A DNA stretch of 44,289 nt from an uncultured Blautia sp. (GCA_905209435.1 CAJLTE010000016.1:1-44289), one strand, 5' to 3'. Counted from the first letter of the stretch, positions 34,686-43,086 are shown. Made by a program: numbers and translations. Notes: generated by a model not told the origin, from the letters alone.

Positions 34686-34740
34686 AAAGGACATATACCA
34701 CAGATTACAATATCATCTGCAGTATATGTCCTTTTATATT
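34686..34740. terminator. bidirectional terminator after nrdD
   Basis: AAAGGACATATAC (34686-34698) pairs with GTATATGTCCTTT (34722-34734), with an inner CAGAT/ATCTG helix. The T tract is better on the plus strand than on the minus strand. It lies 16 bases beyond the nrdD stop. Confidence 0.7.
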
Positions 34741-34750
34741 TCTGTATATT

Positions 34751-36886
34751 TTACATAGATTTACGTTCTGCAATCTCCGCCATCTTCGCTTCATTCAGTC
34801 GTGTATCTCCATGCACACGGCTATAAGAAAGATATCCGTTCATACGGTCAATCTTGGTAAGGTTCTTGGAACCACATACCGGGCATACATCCATCTCAAG
34901 TTCCTCATGACCACAGTCATCGCAGTAAGCAAGCGACAGGTTTACACCCTCATAATATCCCAAAGACATCGCTCTGCGGATCAGTGTACGGATTGCTTCA
35001 CGATTATAATCGATCGGATAACGTACATACTGGATCTTACCACCGTTGCAGAGTTCCCAGAAACGTCCCTCCAGATCCTGTTTCTCAATCGGAGTTACAT
35101 CCTCTGTTACATGGCAGTGGAAACTGTTGCTTACATACGGACGGTCGGAAACACCTTTCACAATTCCGTACATCTTACGGAACTGCTCAACCTGCAGACC
35201 GCAGAGACTCTCTGCCGGAGTTCCGTAGATTGCATACAGGTAACCATCCTGCTCCTTGAACTCCTCTACTTTCTTGTTGATATATTTCAGAACTTCCAGT
35301 GCAAACTGTCCATCCTCTGCAATAGATTTGCCATTGTAAAGTTCCTGAAGTTCATTTAAAGCTGTGATTCCGAAAGATGCAGTCATCGGTTTCAGAATCT
35401 TGCCTATCTTCTCATTCGGTTTCAGATGTCCGCCATAAAAACCGCCCTCACAATATGCCAGCGGGTTGGTAGATGCACGCATCTGACCCAGATAATCATA
35501 CGTACGGATATGAAGATTACGGATCATCTCAAGATAGAAATCCAGTACCTCATAGAAGTCTCTGCTCTCCGCTCTCGCTTTCGCAAGGATCATCGGAAGA
35601 TGAAGACTTACCGCACCAATATTAAATCGCCCTACAAATACAGGCACATCCTTGTCATCTGCCGGGTGCATTCCGCCTCTCTCATACCATGGGCTTAAGA
35701 AAGCACGGCATCCCATCGGGCTGATCACTTTTCCATACTGTTTATACATGCTGGAAATATAACCTTTTCCCGACATGGACAGCCAGTCCGGATACATAGT
35801 CTTTGCAGAACAGTCAACACCTGCCTCAAATACATCCTCGCTGATCTTGCCCTTTCCATGGATATTCTCATCATAAAGAAATACAATCTTAGGAAAAAGA
35901 ACAGGTTTCTTTCGACCTTTCTTACCCTGTCCTCCCTTGTGTACTTCAAGAAGAGAAATACTTGCCATCTTTTCGAAACGGCTGGTTCCCAGACCAAGGG
36001 TTACTGTTACAAACGGATAATCTCCTCTGGATGATCCGACTGTATTCAGCTTGTACTCAATGCCCTGCCATCCCTGGTCAAATTCTCTGCGGACCTTATC
36101 AAGCGCATACTCAATAGCACGCTCTTCACGTCCTTCCCAACTCTCATCCGCATATTTCAGGAATTCCTGAATATATTTGTCGTAACTCTTCTGCGCATAC
36201 GGCGCAAGGATCTTATCTACCTCAGGTACTGTAAATCCGCCATACTGCTGCGCTGCAGTACTAAGGATAATATCACCCATAACATCAAATGCAGTATCCA
36301 GTGTCTTAGGCTCATTGTACCATACATTTCCCATCTCAAATCCGCCGCTGAGTACAGATGCCACATCAAAGAGACAGCAGTTCATGGTATCCAGACGTGC
36401 AGACTGGTCATGAATATAAATATAACCATCCTTACATGCCTGAAGTTCATTACGGTTCATAAAGAATTTACGGTAAAGTTCCTTATTCAGCTCATTAAAA
36501 ATCAGGCTTCGCTTCGTAGCAACCAGAGCACTGTCTGTATTGGCATTGCTCTTATCACCAATGTAACGGATTGCCTGACTCTTGGTATATACGTCATCCA
36601 TCATATGGATAAAGTCAAGTTTATAATTTCTGTAATCACGGTAGCTCTTGGCTACAGCCGGATTCACTCTCTCAAGTGCTCCCTCTACAATATTATGCAT
36701 CTCCTGGATCTGAATTTCATTCTTTCCCAGTGCCTCTGCATGTTCCTCTGCAAAACGGCAGATAAATTCATTCTCCTTGTCAGAAAACTTATATAAGATT
36801 CTGGCTGCTGATTTGTTTACTGCCGCTACAATTTTCTTCGAATCAAACTCTTCTCTTGTGCCGTCTTTCTTTATTACATATATCAT
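34751..36886 (-). CDS. nrdD: anaerobic ribonucleoside-triphosphate reductase (class III)
   Basis: Oxygen-sensitive glycyl-radical enzyme that makes deoxyribonucleotides for DNA synthesis without oxygen. From the ATG at 36886 (GGGAG 8 bases upstream) it has 711 residues. An N-terminal ATP-cone allosteric domain (IYVIKKDGTREEFD..., about 1-95) precedes the ten-stranded barrel with NTVGSSRGDYPF-type motifs. The C-terminal zinc site has two CxxC pairs (CDDCG and CPVCGS), and the radical glycine lies in RMNGYLSYSR near the C-terminus. Activation needs NrdG, which is not adjacent here. Tandem NrdR boxes precede it. Confidence 0.95.
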   Translation of the reverse strand: MIYVIKKDGTREEFDSKKIVAAVNKSAARILYKFSDKENEFICRFAEEHAEALGKNEIQIQEMHNIVEGALERVNPAVAKSYRDYRNYKLDFIHMMDDVYTKSQAIRYIGDKSNANTDSALVATKRSLIFNELNKELYRKFFMNRNELQACKDGYIYIHDQSARLDTMNCCLFDVASVLSGGFEMGNVWYNEPKTLDTAFDVMGDIILSTAAQQYGGFTVPEVDKILAPYAQKSYDKYIQEFLKYADESWEGREERAIEYALDKVRREFDQGWQGIEYKLNTVGSSRGDYPFVTVTLGLGTSRFEKMASISLLEVHKGGQGKKGRKKPVLFPKIVFLYDENIHGKGKISEDVFEAGVDCSAKTMYPDWLSMSGKGYISSMYKQYGKVISPMGCRAFLSPWYERGGMHPADDKDVPVFVGRFNIGAVSLHLPMILAKARAESRDFYEVLDFYLEMIRNLHIRTYDYLGQMRASTNPLAYCEGGFYGGHLKPNEKIGKILKPMTASFGITALNELQELYNGKSIAEDGQFALEVLKYINKKVEEFKEQDGYLYAIYGTPAESLCGLQVEQFRKMYGIVKGVSDRPYVSNSFHCHVTEDVTPIEKQDLEGRFWELCNGGKIQYVRYPIDYNREAIRTLIRRAMSLGYYEGVNLSLAYCDDCGHEELEMDVCPVCGSKNLTKIDRMNGYLSYSRVHGDTRLNEAKMAEIAERKSM

Positions 36887-36901
36887 ACTTTCCGCTCCCA
36901 T

Positions 36902-36949
36902 ATACAATATATAGTATTATCTTCCTTTGTTAGCCACAATTTATTCTAT
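36902..36949 (-). promoter_or_regulatory. tandem NrdR boxes upstream of nrdD
   Basis: The proximal box ATACTATATATTGTAT (36902-36917) differs from the NrdR consensus ACACTATATNTTGTGT at only two symmetrical positions. A weaker box, ATAGAATAAATTGTGG (36934-36949), lies 16 bases farther upstream. Two 16-base boxes with a 15-16 base linker are the standard NrdR arrangement. Candidate promoter elements TTGATA and ATAAAT (17-base spacer) overlap the distal box. Confidence 0.75.
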
Positions 36950-37006
36950 ATGTGGTACGCTTATCAAGTATAGCACAGTCTCTGTCAAAAAGAAAGGGGC
37001 AAAAAA

Positions 37007-37945
37007 TTATTCGTCATATTGCTGAATTTGATACATTACCAGATAATTATCTTGACCTTCCGGAGAGGCCGCAGACACTTTATCTCCTGTATATAATTCT
37101 ACTTTTTCCTGCTGTCCTGCTTCGTCAAATTTTACAGTTGCATCCTTTCCTGAAGAACTTTTGATTTTTAAAACAATTGCACCTCCCCAGCTGCACTCCA
37201 ATATGTATTCTCCAGGTTCTATCGTTAGTTCATCCTCCAGATTCTCCTCATCCATGTCATCTTTCTCAGTTATGAAATAGTTTTGCCCGACAACATAATC
37301 CACTCCATTGAAAATATAATAGTCCGGATAATTTTCCTGATCATCCTGTCCATCCCAAGCAATACTGACAGCCTCATCCAAGTTACTCTCATTTATTTTA
37401 TCAGCACTGCTGCCACTGAAAAAACTGCTGAGATCTATATCAAATTCATCATTGATAAAGTCCTCTATCCTGTATCTGGCAGTGTCCCAATATTCCGCAA
37501 TCTGTCCCGCCGCCAGCATCAGAACAATTACAACGATCCAGAAAACTTTGCCCGTCCCTCTATTCTTTTTCTTATGCTCCTGTGATGTTTGTCTTGTACT
37601 ATATGTACGGGTAGTCTGCGTACTATAAGACTGTCCTGCAGTTCTTTTTATTCCTGATGTCTGTACTCTTGATGTCTGTGTTCTGCCAGCTTTTGTTCCT
37701 GATGTTGCTTTCTGCATCCTGACTGCTGCTGATTTTCCTGTCTTTTTCACCGTTCTATTTCTGTCAGCCAGAGGTATTTCACTCTCTGCCATAACTTTCC
37801 TCACCTTTTCCGAAGCATGACGGTAATGCTCTGACCGATCTTCATTCAAATGATATAATTCCATATCATTTCTATACGGCATCCCACAATATTTACATCT
37901 GCCGTTTACTACCGGACCATCGCATACCTGGCATCTCTTTCCCAT
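37007..37945 (-). CDS. zinc-ribbon, single-pass membrane protein of unknown function
   Basis: Not recognised. The 312 residues begin with a zinc ribbon (Cys5, Cys8, Cys17, Cys20, in CQVCDGPVVNGRCKYCG). A region with a conserved-looking helix (EHYRHASEKVRKVM) and a long basic Ser/Thr/Arg/Gln linker (about 60-130) follows, then one membrane helix at 132-150. The acidic C-terminal domain of about 160 residues ends in a beta-rich stretch (GEYILECSWGGAIVLKIKSS... LYTGDKVSA). Topology predicts a cytoplasmic ribbon and an outside domain. GGGGGA lies 7 bases before the ATG. It has its own promoter, divergent from asnA. Such zinc-ribbon plus membrane proteins are common in Lachnospiraceae and uncharacterised. 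Confidence 0.8.
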   Translation of the reverse strand: MGKRCQVCDGPVVNGRCKYCGMPYRNDMELYHLNEDRSEHYRHASEKVRKVMAESEIPLADRNRTVKKTGKSAAVRMQKATSGTKAGRTQTSRVQTSGIKRTAGQSYSTQTTRTYSTRQTSQEHKKKNRGTGKVFWIVVIVLMLAAGQIAEYWDTARYRIEDFINDEFDIDLSSFFSGSSADKINESNLDEAVSIAWDGQDDQENYPDYYIFNGVDYVVGQNYFITEKDDMDEENLEDELTIEPGEYILECSWGGAIVLKIKSSSGKDATVKFDEAGQQEKVELYTGDKVSAASPEGQDNYLVMYQIQQYDE

Positions 37946-37999
37946 ATATTTTCCCCCTGAACCTGATATATTTGTTCACTTCTATTTGTATCTAAAATT

Positions 38000-38027
38000 A
38001 TTTTAACATTTTGCCCCAATCTTGCAA
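38000..38027 (-). promoter_or_regulatory. promoter for the zinc-ribbon membrane protein
   Basis: TTGCAA (38022-38027) and TAAAAT (38000-38005) on the minus strand with a 16-base spacer; the -35 lies back to back with that of asnA, 8 bases away. Confidence 0.6.
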
Positions 38028-38035
38028 GGTGGAAA

Positions 38036-38064
38036 TTGTCAAACGGCCAGTTTCCTGTTATAAT
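38036..38064 (+). promoter_or_regulatory. promoter for asnA
   Basis: TTGTCA (38036-38041) and perfect TATAAT (38059-38064) with a 17-base spacer. The leader of about 65 bases holds a ten-codon ORF (38081-38113) with a weak ribosome binding site. Confidence 0.8.
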
Positions 38065-38135
38065 AGCCAAGGAAAAGATAATGGATATTCAATTATGGAA
38101 TATGCAAATATAGAAATTGTAGGAGGAATCCAATA

Positions 38136-39143
38136 ATGGAACAGATTAAAATTCCTGACGGGTATCAGTCAGCTTTAAATCTTCATGATACCCAGATTGC
38201 CATTAAGACTGTGAAAGATTTCTTTCAGCAGACACTGGCTCAGAAGCTGAATCTGCTGCGTGTTTCCGCCCCGGTATTCGTCAATCCGTCATCCGGTCTT
38301 AACGATAACTTAAACGGTGTGGAACGTCCGGTAAGCTTTGACATCAAGGGACAGCCTGAGAACGCTGAAATCGTACACTCTCTCGCAAAATGGAAAAGAT
38401 ACGCATTAAAGAAATATGGTTTCGCACACGGAGAAGGTCTTTACACAGATATGATCGCCATAAGACGTGACGAAGATCTTGACAATATCCACTCAGTATA
38501 CGTAGACCAGTGGGACTGGGAAAAGATCATCAGCAAAGAAGAACGCAATATGGACACACTGGTATCAACAGTACGTGCCATCTACAGCGTTCTCCGCAAA
38601 ACCGAGAAATACATGGCTGTTCAGTACGATTATATCGAAGAGATTCTTCCACGTGAAATCGCATTTGTAAGCACTCAGGAACTTGTTGATATGTATCCGG
38701 AACTCACTCCTAAGGAACGTGAATACCAGATTGTTAAGGAAAAAGGCGCTGTATTCCTTATGCAGGTCGGCAAGACGCTGACAAACGGAGAACGCCACGA
38801 CGGACGTGCCCCGGACTATGATGACTGGGAATTAAATGGTGATATCCTTGTTTACTATCCTGTTCTCGACATCGCACTGGAACTTTCTTCCATGGGTATC
38901 CGTGTTGATGAAGACTCACTTGACAAACAGCTCACTCTCGCAGGCTGTGACGACAGACGTGAGCTTGATTTCCAGAAAGCAATTCTGAATAAAGAGCTTC
39001 CATATACTATCGGCGGTGGTATCGGTCAGTCCCGTATCTGTATGTTCTTCCTCAGAAAAGCTCACATCGGTGAAGTACATGCTTCCCTGTGGCCGGAAGA
39101 AGTAATGAAAGAAGCTGAAGCAAAGGGTGTACAGCTTCTGTAA
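38136..39143 (+). CDS. asnA: aspartate--ammonia ligase (asparagine synthetase A)
   Basis: Makes asparagine from aspartate, ammonia and ATP; class II aminoacyl-tRNA-synthetase-like fold. The 335 residues match Escherichia coli AsnA closely by eye: VVHSLAKWKR-like IVHSLAKWKRYALK, GEGLYTDM, HSVYVDQWDWE, RHDGRAPDYDDW, ELSSMGIRVD and the final IGGGIGQSRICMF. AGGAGG lies 8-9 bases before the ATG. It is followed by a CBS-domain gene and a strong terminator. Confidence 0.97.
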   Translation: MEQIKIPDGYQSALNLHDTQIAIKTVKDFFQQTLAQKLNLLRVSAPVFVNPSSGLNDNLNGVERPVSFDIKGQPENAEIVHSLAKWKRYALKKYGFAHGEGLYTDMIAIRRDEDLDNIHSVYVDQWDWEKIISKEERNMDTLVSTVRAIYSVLRKTEKYMAVQYDYIEEILPREIAFVSTQELVDMYPELTPKEREYQIVKEKGAVFLMQVGKTLTNGERHDGRAPDYDDWELNGDILVYYPVLDIALELSSMGIRVDEDSLDKQLTLAGCDDRRELDFQKAILNKELPYTIGGGIGQSRICMFFLRKAHIGEVHASLWPEEVMKEAEAKGVQLL

Positions 39144-39196
39144 GCAGTCAGTACTTAACAGTAATAATCAATAAATGTAATGGGGTGAATACGAAA

Positions 39197-39643
39197 GTGA
39201 ATATTTTGTTTTTTTTAACACCCAAAAGTGATGTAGCATATATCTTTGAAGACGAAACTCTCCGTCAGACGCTGGAGAAAATGGAGCACAGAAAGTTTTC
39301 CTGTATCCCGCTTCTGAGTCTGGATGGAAAATATAAAGGAACTATTTCCGAAGGCGATCTGCTTTGGGGAATGAAAACATTGAACGTACCGAATCTTAAA
39401 GCTGCCGAGGGTGTCTCCATCATGGCAATTCCACGCAGAGCCACGTACAAGGCAGTTCACGCAGACTCTGACATGGAAGATCTGCTGGACAAGGCGATCA
39501 ATCAGAATTATGTTCCTGTTGTGGATGATCAGGGATACTTTATCGGTATCATTACCCGTAAAGAGATCATCAAATACTGCTACAAAGAACTAAAAAAATA
39601 TGCAGAAGCCTCAGGAAATCCTGAAGTTTCTGAAACCAAATAG
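39197..39643 (+). CDS. CBS-domain-pair protein
   Basis: A 148-residue protein made of two CBS domains (about 5-65 and 70-132: HRKFSCIPLLSLDGKYKGTISEGDLLW and NYVPVVDDQGYFIGIITRKEII). CBS pairs bind adenine nucleotides and act as regulatory modules; there is no effector domain. GTG at 39197 is preferred because GGGGTGA (39183-39189) lies 7 bases upstream; a GTG at 39185 falls inside that site. It lies 53 bases after asnA and is likely co-transcribed, suggesting but not proving a link to asparagine or energy status. Confidence 0.85.
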   Translation: MNILFFLTPKSDVAYIFEDETLRQTLEKMEHRKFSCIPLLSLDGKYKGTISEGDLLWGMKTLNVPNLKAAEGVSIMAIPRRATYKAVHADSDMEDLLDKAINQNYVPVVDDQGYFIGIITRKEIIKYCYKELKKYAEASGNPEVSETK

Positions 39644-39691
39644 AACAGGAGACTGCCGGATTCCCAAAAAGAATCCTGGCAGTCTCCTGTT
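39644..39691. terminator. strong bidirectional terminator
   Basis: A 20-pair interrupted stem: AACAGGAGACTGCC (39644-39657) with GGCAGTCTCCTGTT (39678-39691), and inner GGATTC/GAATCC. A T run follows on the plus strand. It directly abuts the stop of the minus-strand transporter. Confidence 0.9.
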
Positions 39692-40627
39692 TTACTCTCT
39701 CTTCTGTGCCAGCAATTTTCCAAATAATGCAGCCAGCACCTGCTGAAACAATGTTCCGATCATAACCGGAAACATTACCTCTCCCGGAAAATACGCAGCT
39801 GCGATCACTGCTCCTGCACTGATATTTCTCATTCCTGTGCCATACATCATAGAAACTGCCGTACTGCGGTCTCTTCTGAATACATAAGCCACCAGCCATC
39901 CCAGCACATATCCCGAAGCAGCAAGCACCAGTATCGTCATTGCAACCTTTACCCTCTGCATATTCATATCCCGGATATAAGGGGCAACCTTAGATGAATT
40001 AGAGGTTACCACAAACATTAATGCCAGTTTTGAAAAAGGCGCCAGTTTACCTGGCCATGTTTTCATTACCTTTCCATCTGTAAACTGATTCAGAGTCATA
40101 GCTGCAATCGCAGGCAGCGCCACCATAAATACCAGTTCCCGCATCATCTTCGTCGGATCCATTGTCACTGCAGAACCGATCAGAATCTGCAGCGTCGCCG
40201 GTATCAGAAATGGTGCCAGCACTGTATCCAGCACTACCAGAGATAGAGACAAAGGACTGTTTCCCTCATAAATAGTGACCCACATCAGGCTCACAACTGC
40301 AGTAGGAACAGCAAACTCCAACACCATTCCTGTGATCAGCTCCATATTATCGCCAAAGAAAAGATGTCCTGCTCCACATGCTGCCGCGGGAATGACTACA
40401 TGAAGCAAAATCATGATCGTAACCAGCGGACCCGGATGACGAAATACATTCGCCACATCTCTAAACCGGGATTTCAATGCCCCGGCAAATGTCATAAATG
40501 CAAACACGGCCGGCACATATGGCAGACCGTGTTTAGCAATATCGGGAAAGCACACTCCCAGTAACAGACAGGTTGGTGTTACCAGTGCCATCCACTTTTC
40601 TATAAAACTGTTAAATCTTTTCAGCAT
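39692..40627 (-). CDS. BASS (bile acid:sodium symporter) family transporter
   Basis: A 311-residue polytopic membrane protein with about ten hydrophobic segments. The stretches FMTFAGALKSRFRDV, EFAVPTAVVSLMWVTIYEGN and SMMYGTGMRNISAGAVIAAAYF resemble the BASS family, whose crossover helices carry an Asn/Gly-rich motif. Members move organic anions such as bile acids, pantoate or keto acids with sodium; the substrate here is unknown. It starts 26 bases after the ABC ATPase with AGGA as ribosome binding site, so it is probably the last gene of that operon. Confidence 0.82.
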   Translation of the reverse strand: MLKRFNSFIEKWMALVTPTCLLLGVCFPDIAKHGLPYVPAVFAFMTFAGALKSRFRDVANVFRHPGPLVTIMILLHVVIPAAACGAGHLFFGDNMELITGMVLEFAVPTAVVSLMWVTIYEGNSPLSLSLVVLDTVLAPFLIPATLQILIGSAVTMDPTKMMRELVFMVALPAIAAMTLNQFTDGKVMKTWPGKLAPFSKLALMFVVTSNSSKVAPYIRDMNMQRVKVAMTILVLAASGYVLGWLVAYVFRRDRSTAVSMMYGTGMRNISAGAVIAAAYFPGEVMFPVMIGTLFQQVLAALFGKLLAQKRE

Positions 40628-40652
40628 CTTAAATTCCTGTTATTAAGCCTTA

Positions 40653-41393
40653 TTACAAAACTTTTGAAAGAAAATCTTTCAGTCTCTGGTTCTTCGGATT
40701 CTCAAAGAATTCTTTCGGAGCATTTTCCTCCTGAATCTTACCGTCATCAATAAAAAGAACTCTGGTAGCTACTTCTCTGGCAAAGCCCATCTCATGGGTA
40801 ACTACCACCATTGTCATACCAGACTGTGCAAGCTCTTTCATTAACTCCAGAACCTCTCCAACCATCTCGGGGTCAAGCGCGGAAGTCGGTTCATCGAAGA
40901 GCATCACATCCGGATTCATAGCCAGTGCACGTGCAATGGCTATACGCTGTTTCTGTCCGCCTGAAAGCATATTCGGATAGGAATCTGCCTTATCCGGAAG
41001 GCCTACACGTTCCAGAAGCTCATCTGCTTTCTTGGAAGCTTCCTCTTTTGTCATCAGTTTCAATTCTACAGGTGCCAGCATAATATTTTCTTTTACTGTT
41101 TTATGAGGAAAAAGATTAAACTGCTGGAACACCATACCTATCTTCTGACGATGTCTGTTAATGTCAACTTTCGGGTCTGTAATATCAGTCCCCTCAAAAA
41201 GGATCTGCCCACCCGTAGGGATCTCCAGAAGATTTAAGGATCTCAGGAAAGTAGATTTACCGGAACCGGACGGACCGATGATGGCAACTACTTCTCCCTG
41301 ACAGATATCTGTTGTAATTCCGTCCAGAACCTGATTGGCGCCAAAGGCTTTTTTCAGATCCTTGACCTGGATCAGTACATTCTTATCGCTCAC
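40653..41393 (-). CDS. polar amino-acid ABC transporter ATPase
   Basis: GlnQ/HisP-type ATPase of 246 residues: Walker [10 protein letters not shown] (40-48), Q-loop [10 protein letters not shown], signature LSGGQKQR, Walker B VMLFDEP, D-loop SALD and switch His in VVTHEMG. The GTG start at 41393 overlaps the permease stop by eleven bases. It energises uptake of an amino acid delivered by the binding protein at 42156-42944. Confidence 0.95.
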   Translation of the reverse strand: MSDKNVLIQVKDLKKAFGANQVLDGITTDICQGEVVAIIGPSGSGKSTFLRSLNLLEIPTGGQILFEGTDITDPKVDINRHRQKIGMVFQQFNLFPHKTVKENIMLAPVELKLMTKEEASKKADELLERVGLPDKADSYPNMLSGGQKQRIAIARALAMNPDVMLFDEPTSALDPEMVGEVLELMKELAQSGMTMVVVTHEMGFAREVATRVLFIDDGKIQEENAPKEFFENPKNQRLKDFLSKVL

Positions 41394-42090
41394 TGGTTCT
41401 CAGTCTCCTTTCCAGTTTATTCATACCCCATGTAAGGATTCCAACGATTACAAGGTAGATTACCGCTGCTGCCATTAATGGCCAGAACGCGTTATAGGTA
41501 CGACTCTGGATCAGCATAGCACCCTTTGTCAGATCCATCATACCGATGTAACCGATAATGGATGTCTCTTTGATCAGCACGATAAATTCATTTACCAATG
41601 CCGGAAGAACATTCTTAAATGCCTGTGGAATAATGATCAGACGCATGGTCTGGCTGAAATTCAGTCCAAGGCTTCGTCCTGCTTCTGTCTGTCCCTGATC
41701 AATAGACATGATACCGGAACGAACAATTTCAGCAACATAAGCACCTGAGTTGATACCAAAGGCAAGTCCGCCTACAATGATCTTATTAATGCTTACAGAA
41801 CCAAAAATTACAAAGTTCATGATCAACAGCTGAATCATAGTCGGTGTTCCACGGATCACTGTCAGATAAACTCTGCAGATTGCATTAAGAATCTTAAAAG
41901 ACCCTGACTTATCGTGTGCGGAACGAATGATCGCTACAAGGAAACCGATGATCAGACCAACAATTACCGCAAATACAGTGATAATAAGAGTTGTTTTCAA
42001 ACCATCCAGAAGCCAGAGATAACGGTCATCTTTAATAAAGTTCAGATAAAAATCATTTTTTATACTTGCTAATATCATAGGATTATTCAT
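41383..42090 (-). CDS. polar amino-acid ABC transporter permease
   Basis: HisM/GlnP-type permease of 235 residues with about five membrane helices. It contains the family motif for ATPase coupling, [22 protein letters not shown] (EAA loop), and the N-terminal GTPTMIQLL segment. AGAGG lies 5 bases before the ATG. Only one permease gene is present, so the channel is presumably a homodimer. Confidence 0.95.
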   Translation of the reverse strand: MNNPMILASIKNDFYLNFIKDDRYLWLLDGLKTTLIITVFAVIVGLIIGFLVAIIRSAHDKSGSFKILNAICRVYLTVIRGTPTMIQLLIMNFVIFGSVSINKIIVGGLAFGINSGAYVAEIVRSGIMSIDQGQTEAGRSLGLNFSQTMRLIIIPQAFKNVLPALVNEFIVLIKETSIIGYIGMMDLTKGAMLIQSRTYNAFWPLMAAAVIYLVIVGILTWGMNKLERRLRTSER

Positions 42091-42112
42091 AAAAACCTCT
42101 GTCTCGTAAAGA

Positions 42113-42139
42113 GAGCTGTTGGCAGATCGTCAACAGCTC
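42113..42139. other. stem-loop between binding protein and permease
   Basis: A nine-pair perfect stem, GAGCTGTTG (42113-42121) / CAACAGCTC (42131-42139), with a 9-base loop and no T tract. Such hairpins after binding-protein genes usually stabilise the upstream mRNA or allow partial termination, giving more binding protein than permease. Confidence 0.55.
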
Positions 42140-42155
42140 CGTTGTATTGTATCAA

Positions 42156-42944
42156 TTATTTCTTTACAATGATAACCTGGCTTGCGTTTGCATAAGTATC
42201 TGTGAAATCAACGCTGGATTTACGATCTTCTGTTACAGTCATACCTGCTGCACCGAAGTCAGCCTTACCGGACTGTACTGCCGGAAGAATAGAGTCAAAC
42301 TCCATATCCTCAATCTTCAGTTCATATCCAAGCTTATCACAGATTGCCTGAGCGATATCTGCATCGATACCTACGATATCATCGCCTTCATGATACTCAT
42401 ATGGCTCAAACTCAGCATTAGTAGCCATTACCAGTGTTCCATTGGAACGATCAACATCTTCCGGAGATTCATACGGAGTTTTTCCTGCATCATCGCCAAT
42501 GTAGTTATCCATAATGCTGTCAATTGTTCCGTCATCTTTCAGTTCTTTCAGAGCTCCGTTGATCTTATCAAGAAGTTCGTCATTGCCTTTCTTTAAGCAA
42601 ATAGCATATTCTTCTTCCTCGAATGGCTCATCCAGGATCTTGAGGTCATCATTGTTCTCAACAAATTTCTCAGCAGGCTGTGAATCAATGATCACACAGT
42701 CGATCTGACCTGCTTTTAATGCCTGAACAGCTTCGCTTCCTTTATTGTAACGTTCTACTGTAGAGCCGTCTTTCTCATAGTCAGATGCATCAAGGTCACC
42801 TGTTGTACCAAGCTGAACACCGATAGTTGCTCCTGCAAGGTCATCCTTAGATTCAACTTTCTGAGCTGCTGATACGCTTCCAGCCATGGAAACTACCATG
42901 ATCGCACTGAGTGCAAGAGCTGCAAATCTCTTCTGATCTTTCAT
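42156..42944 (-). CDS. amino-acid ABC transporter binding protein, circularly permuted SBP fold
   Basis: Extracellular solute-binding protein of the bacterial family 3 (polar amino acid) type, but with the halves swapped. The ATG at 42944 (AGGAGG 7-8 bases upstream) gives 262 residues. Signal peptide 1-26 or so (ends SVSA). Residues 31-150 (SKDDLAGATIGVQLGTTG ... LKDDGTIDSIMDNYIG) correspond to the middle and C-terminal part of ordinary family members. After a linker (151-167), residues 168-262 (NGTLVMATNAEFEPYEY ... GMTVTEDRKSSVDFTDTY ... QVIIVKK) correspond to the canonical N-terminal half. All segments of a complete fold are present once. There is no lipobox Cys, although Gram-positive binding proteins are usually lipoproteins. 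Confidence 0.92.
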   Translation of the reverse strand: MKDQKRFAALALSAIMVVSMAGSVSAAQKVESKDDLAGATIGVQLGTTGDLDASDYEKDGSTVERYNKGSEAVQALKAGQIDCVIIDSQPAEKFVENNDDLKILDEPFEEEEYAICLKKGNDELLDKINGALKELKDDGTIDSIMDNYIGDDAGKTPYESPEDVDRSNGTLVMATNAEFEPYEYHEGDDIVGIDADIAQAICDKLGYELKIEDMEFDSILPAVQSGKADFGAAGMTVTEDRKSSVDFTDTYANASQVIIVKK

Positions 42945-43050
42945 CTTTCTTCCTCCTCGCATCCGAAAGTATAGTTACTGCCGCTGTCATTTTTCCTTAC
43001 AAAACAGCAACGTATAATTATGCGTTTCGGTTGTATATTTTTTGTTTTTA

Positions 43051-43078
43051 ATTTTAACATACTTTCTATAAAATGCAA
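43051..43078 (-). promoter_or_regulatory. promoter for the ABC transporter operon
   Basis: TTGCAT (43073-43078) and TAAAAT (43051-43056) on the minus strand with a 16-base spacer, about 105 bases before the binding-protein start. Confidence 0.6.
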
Positions 43079-43086
43079 GGTAAAAC

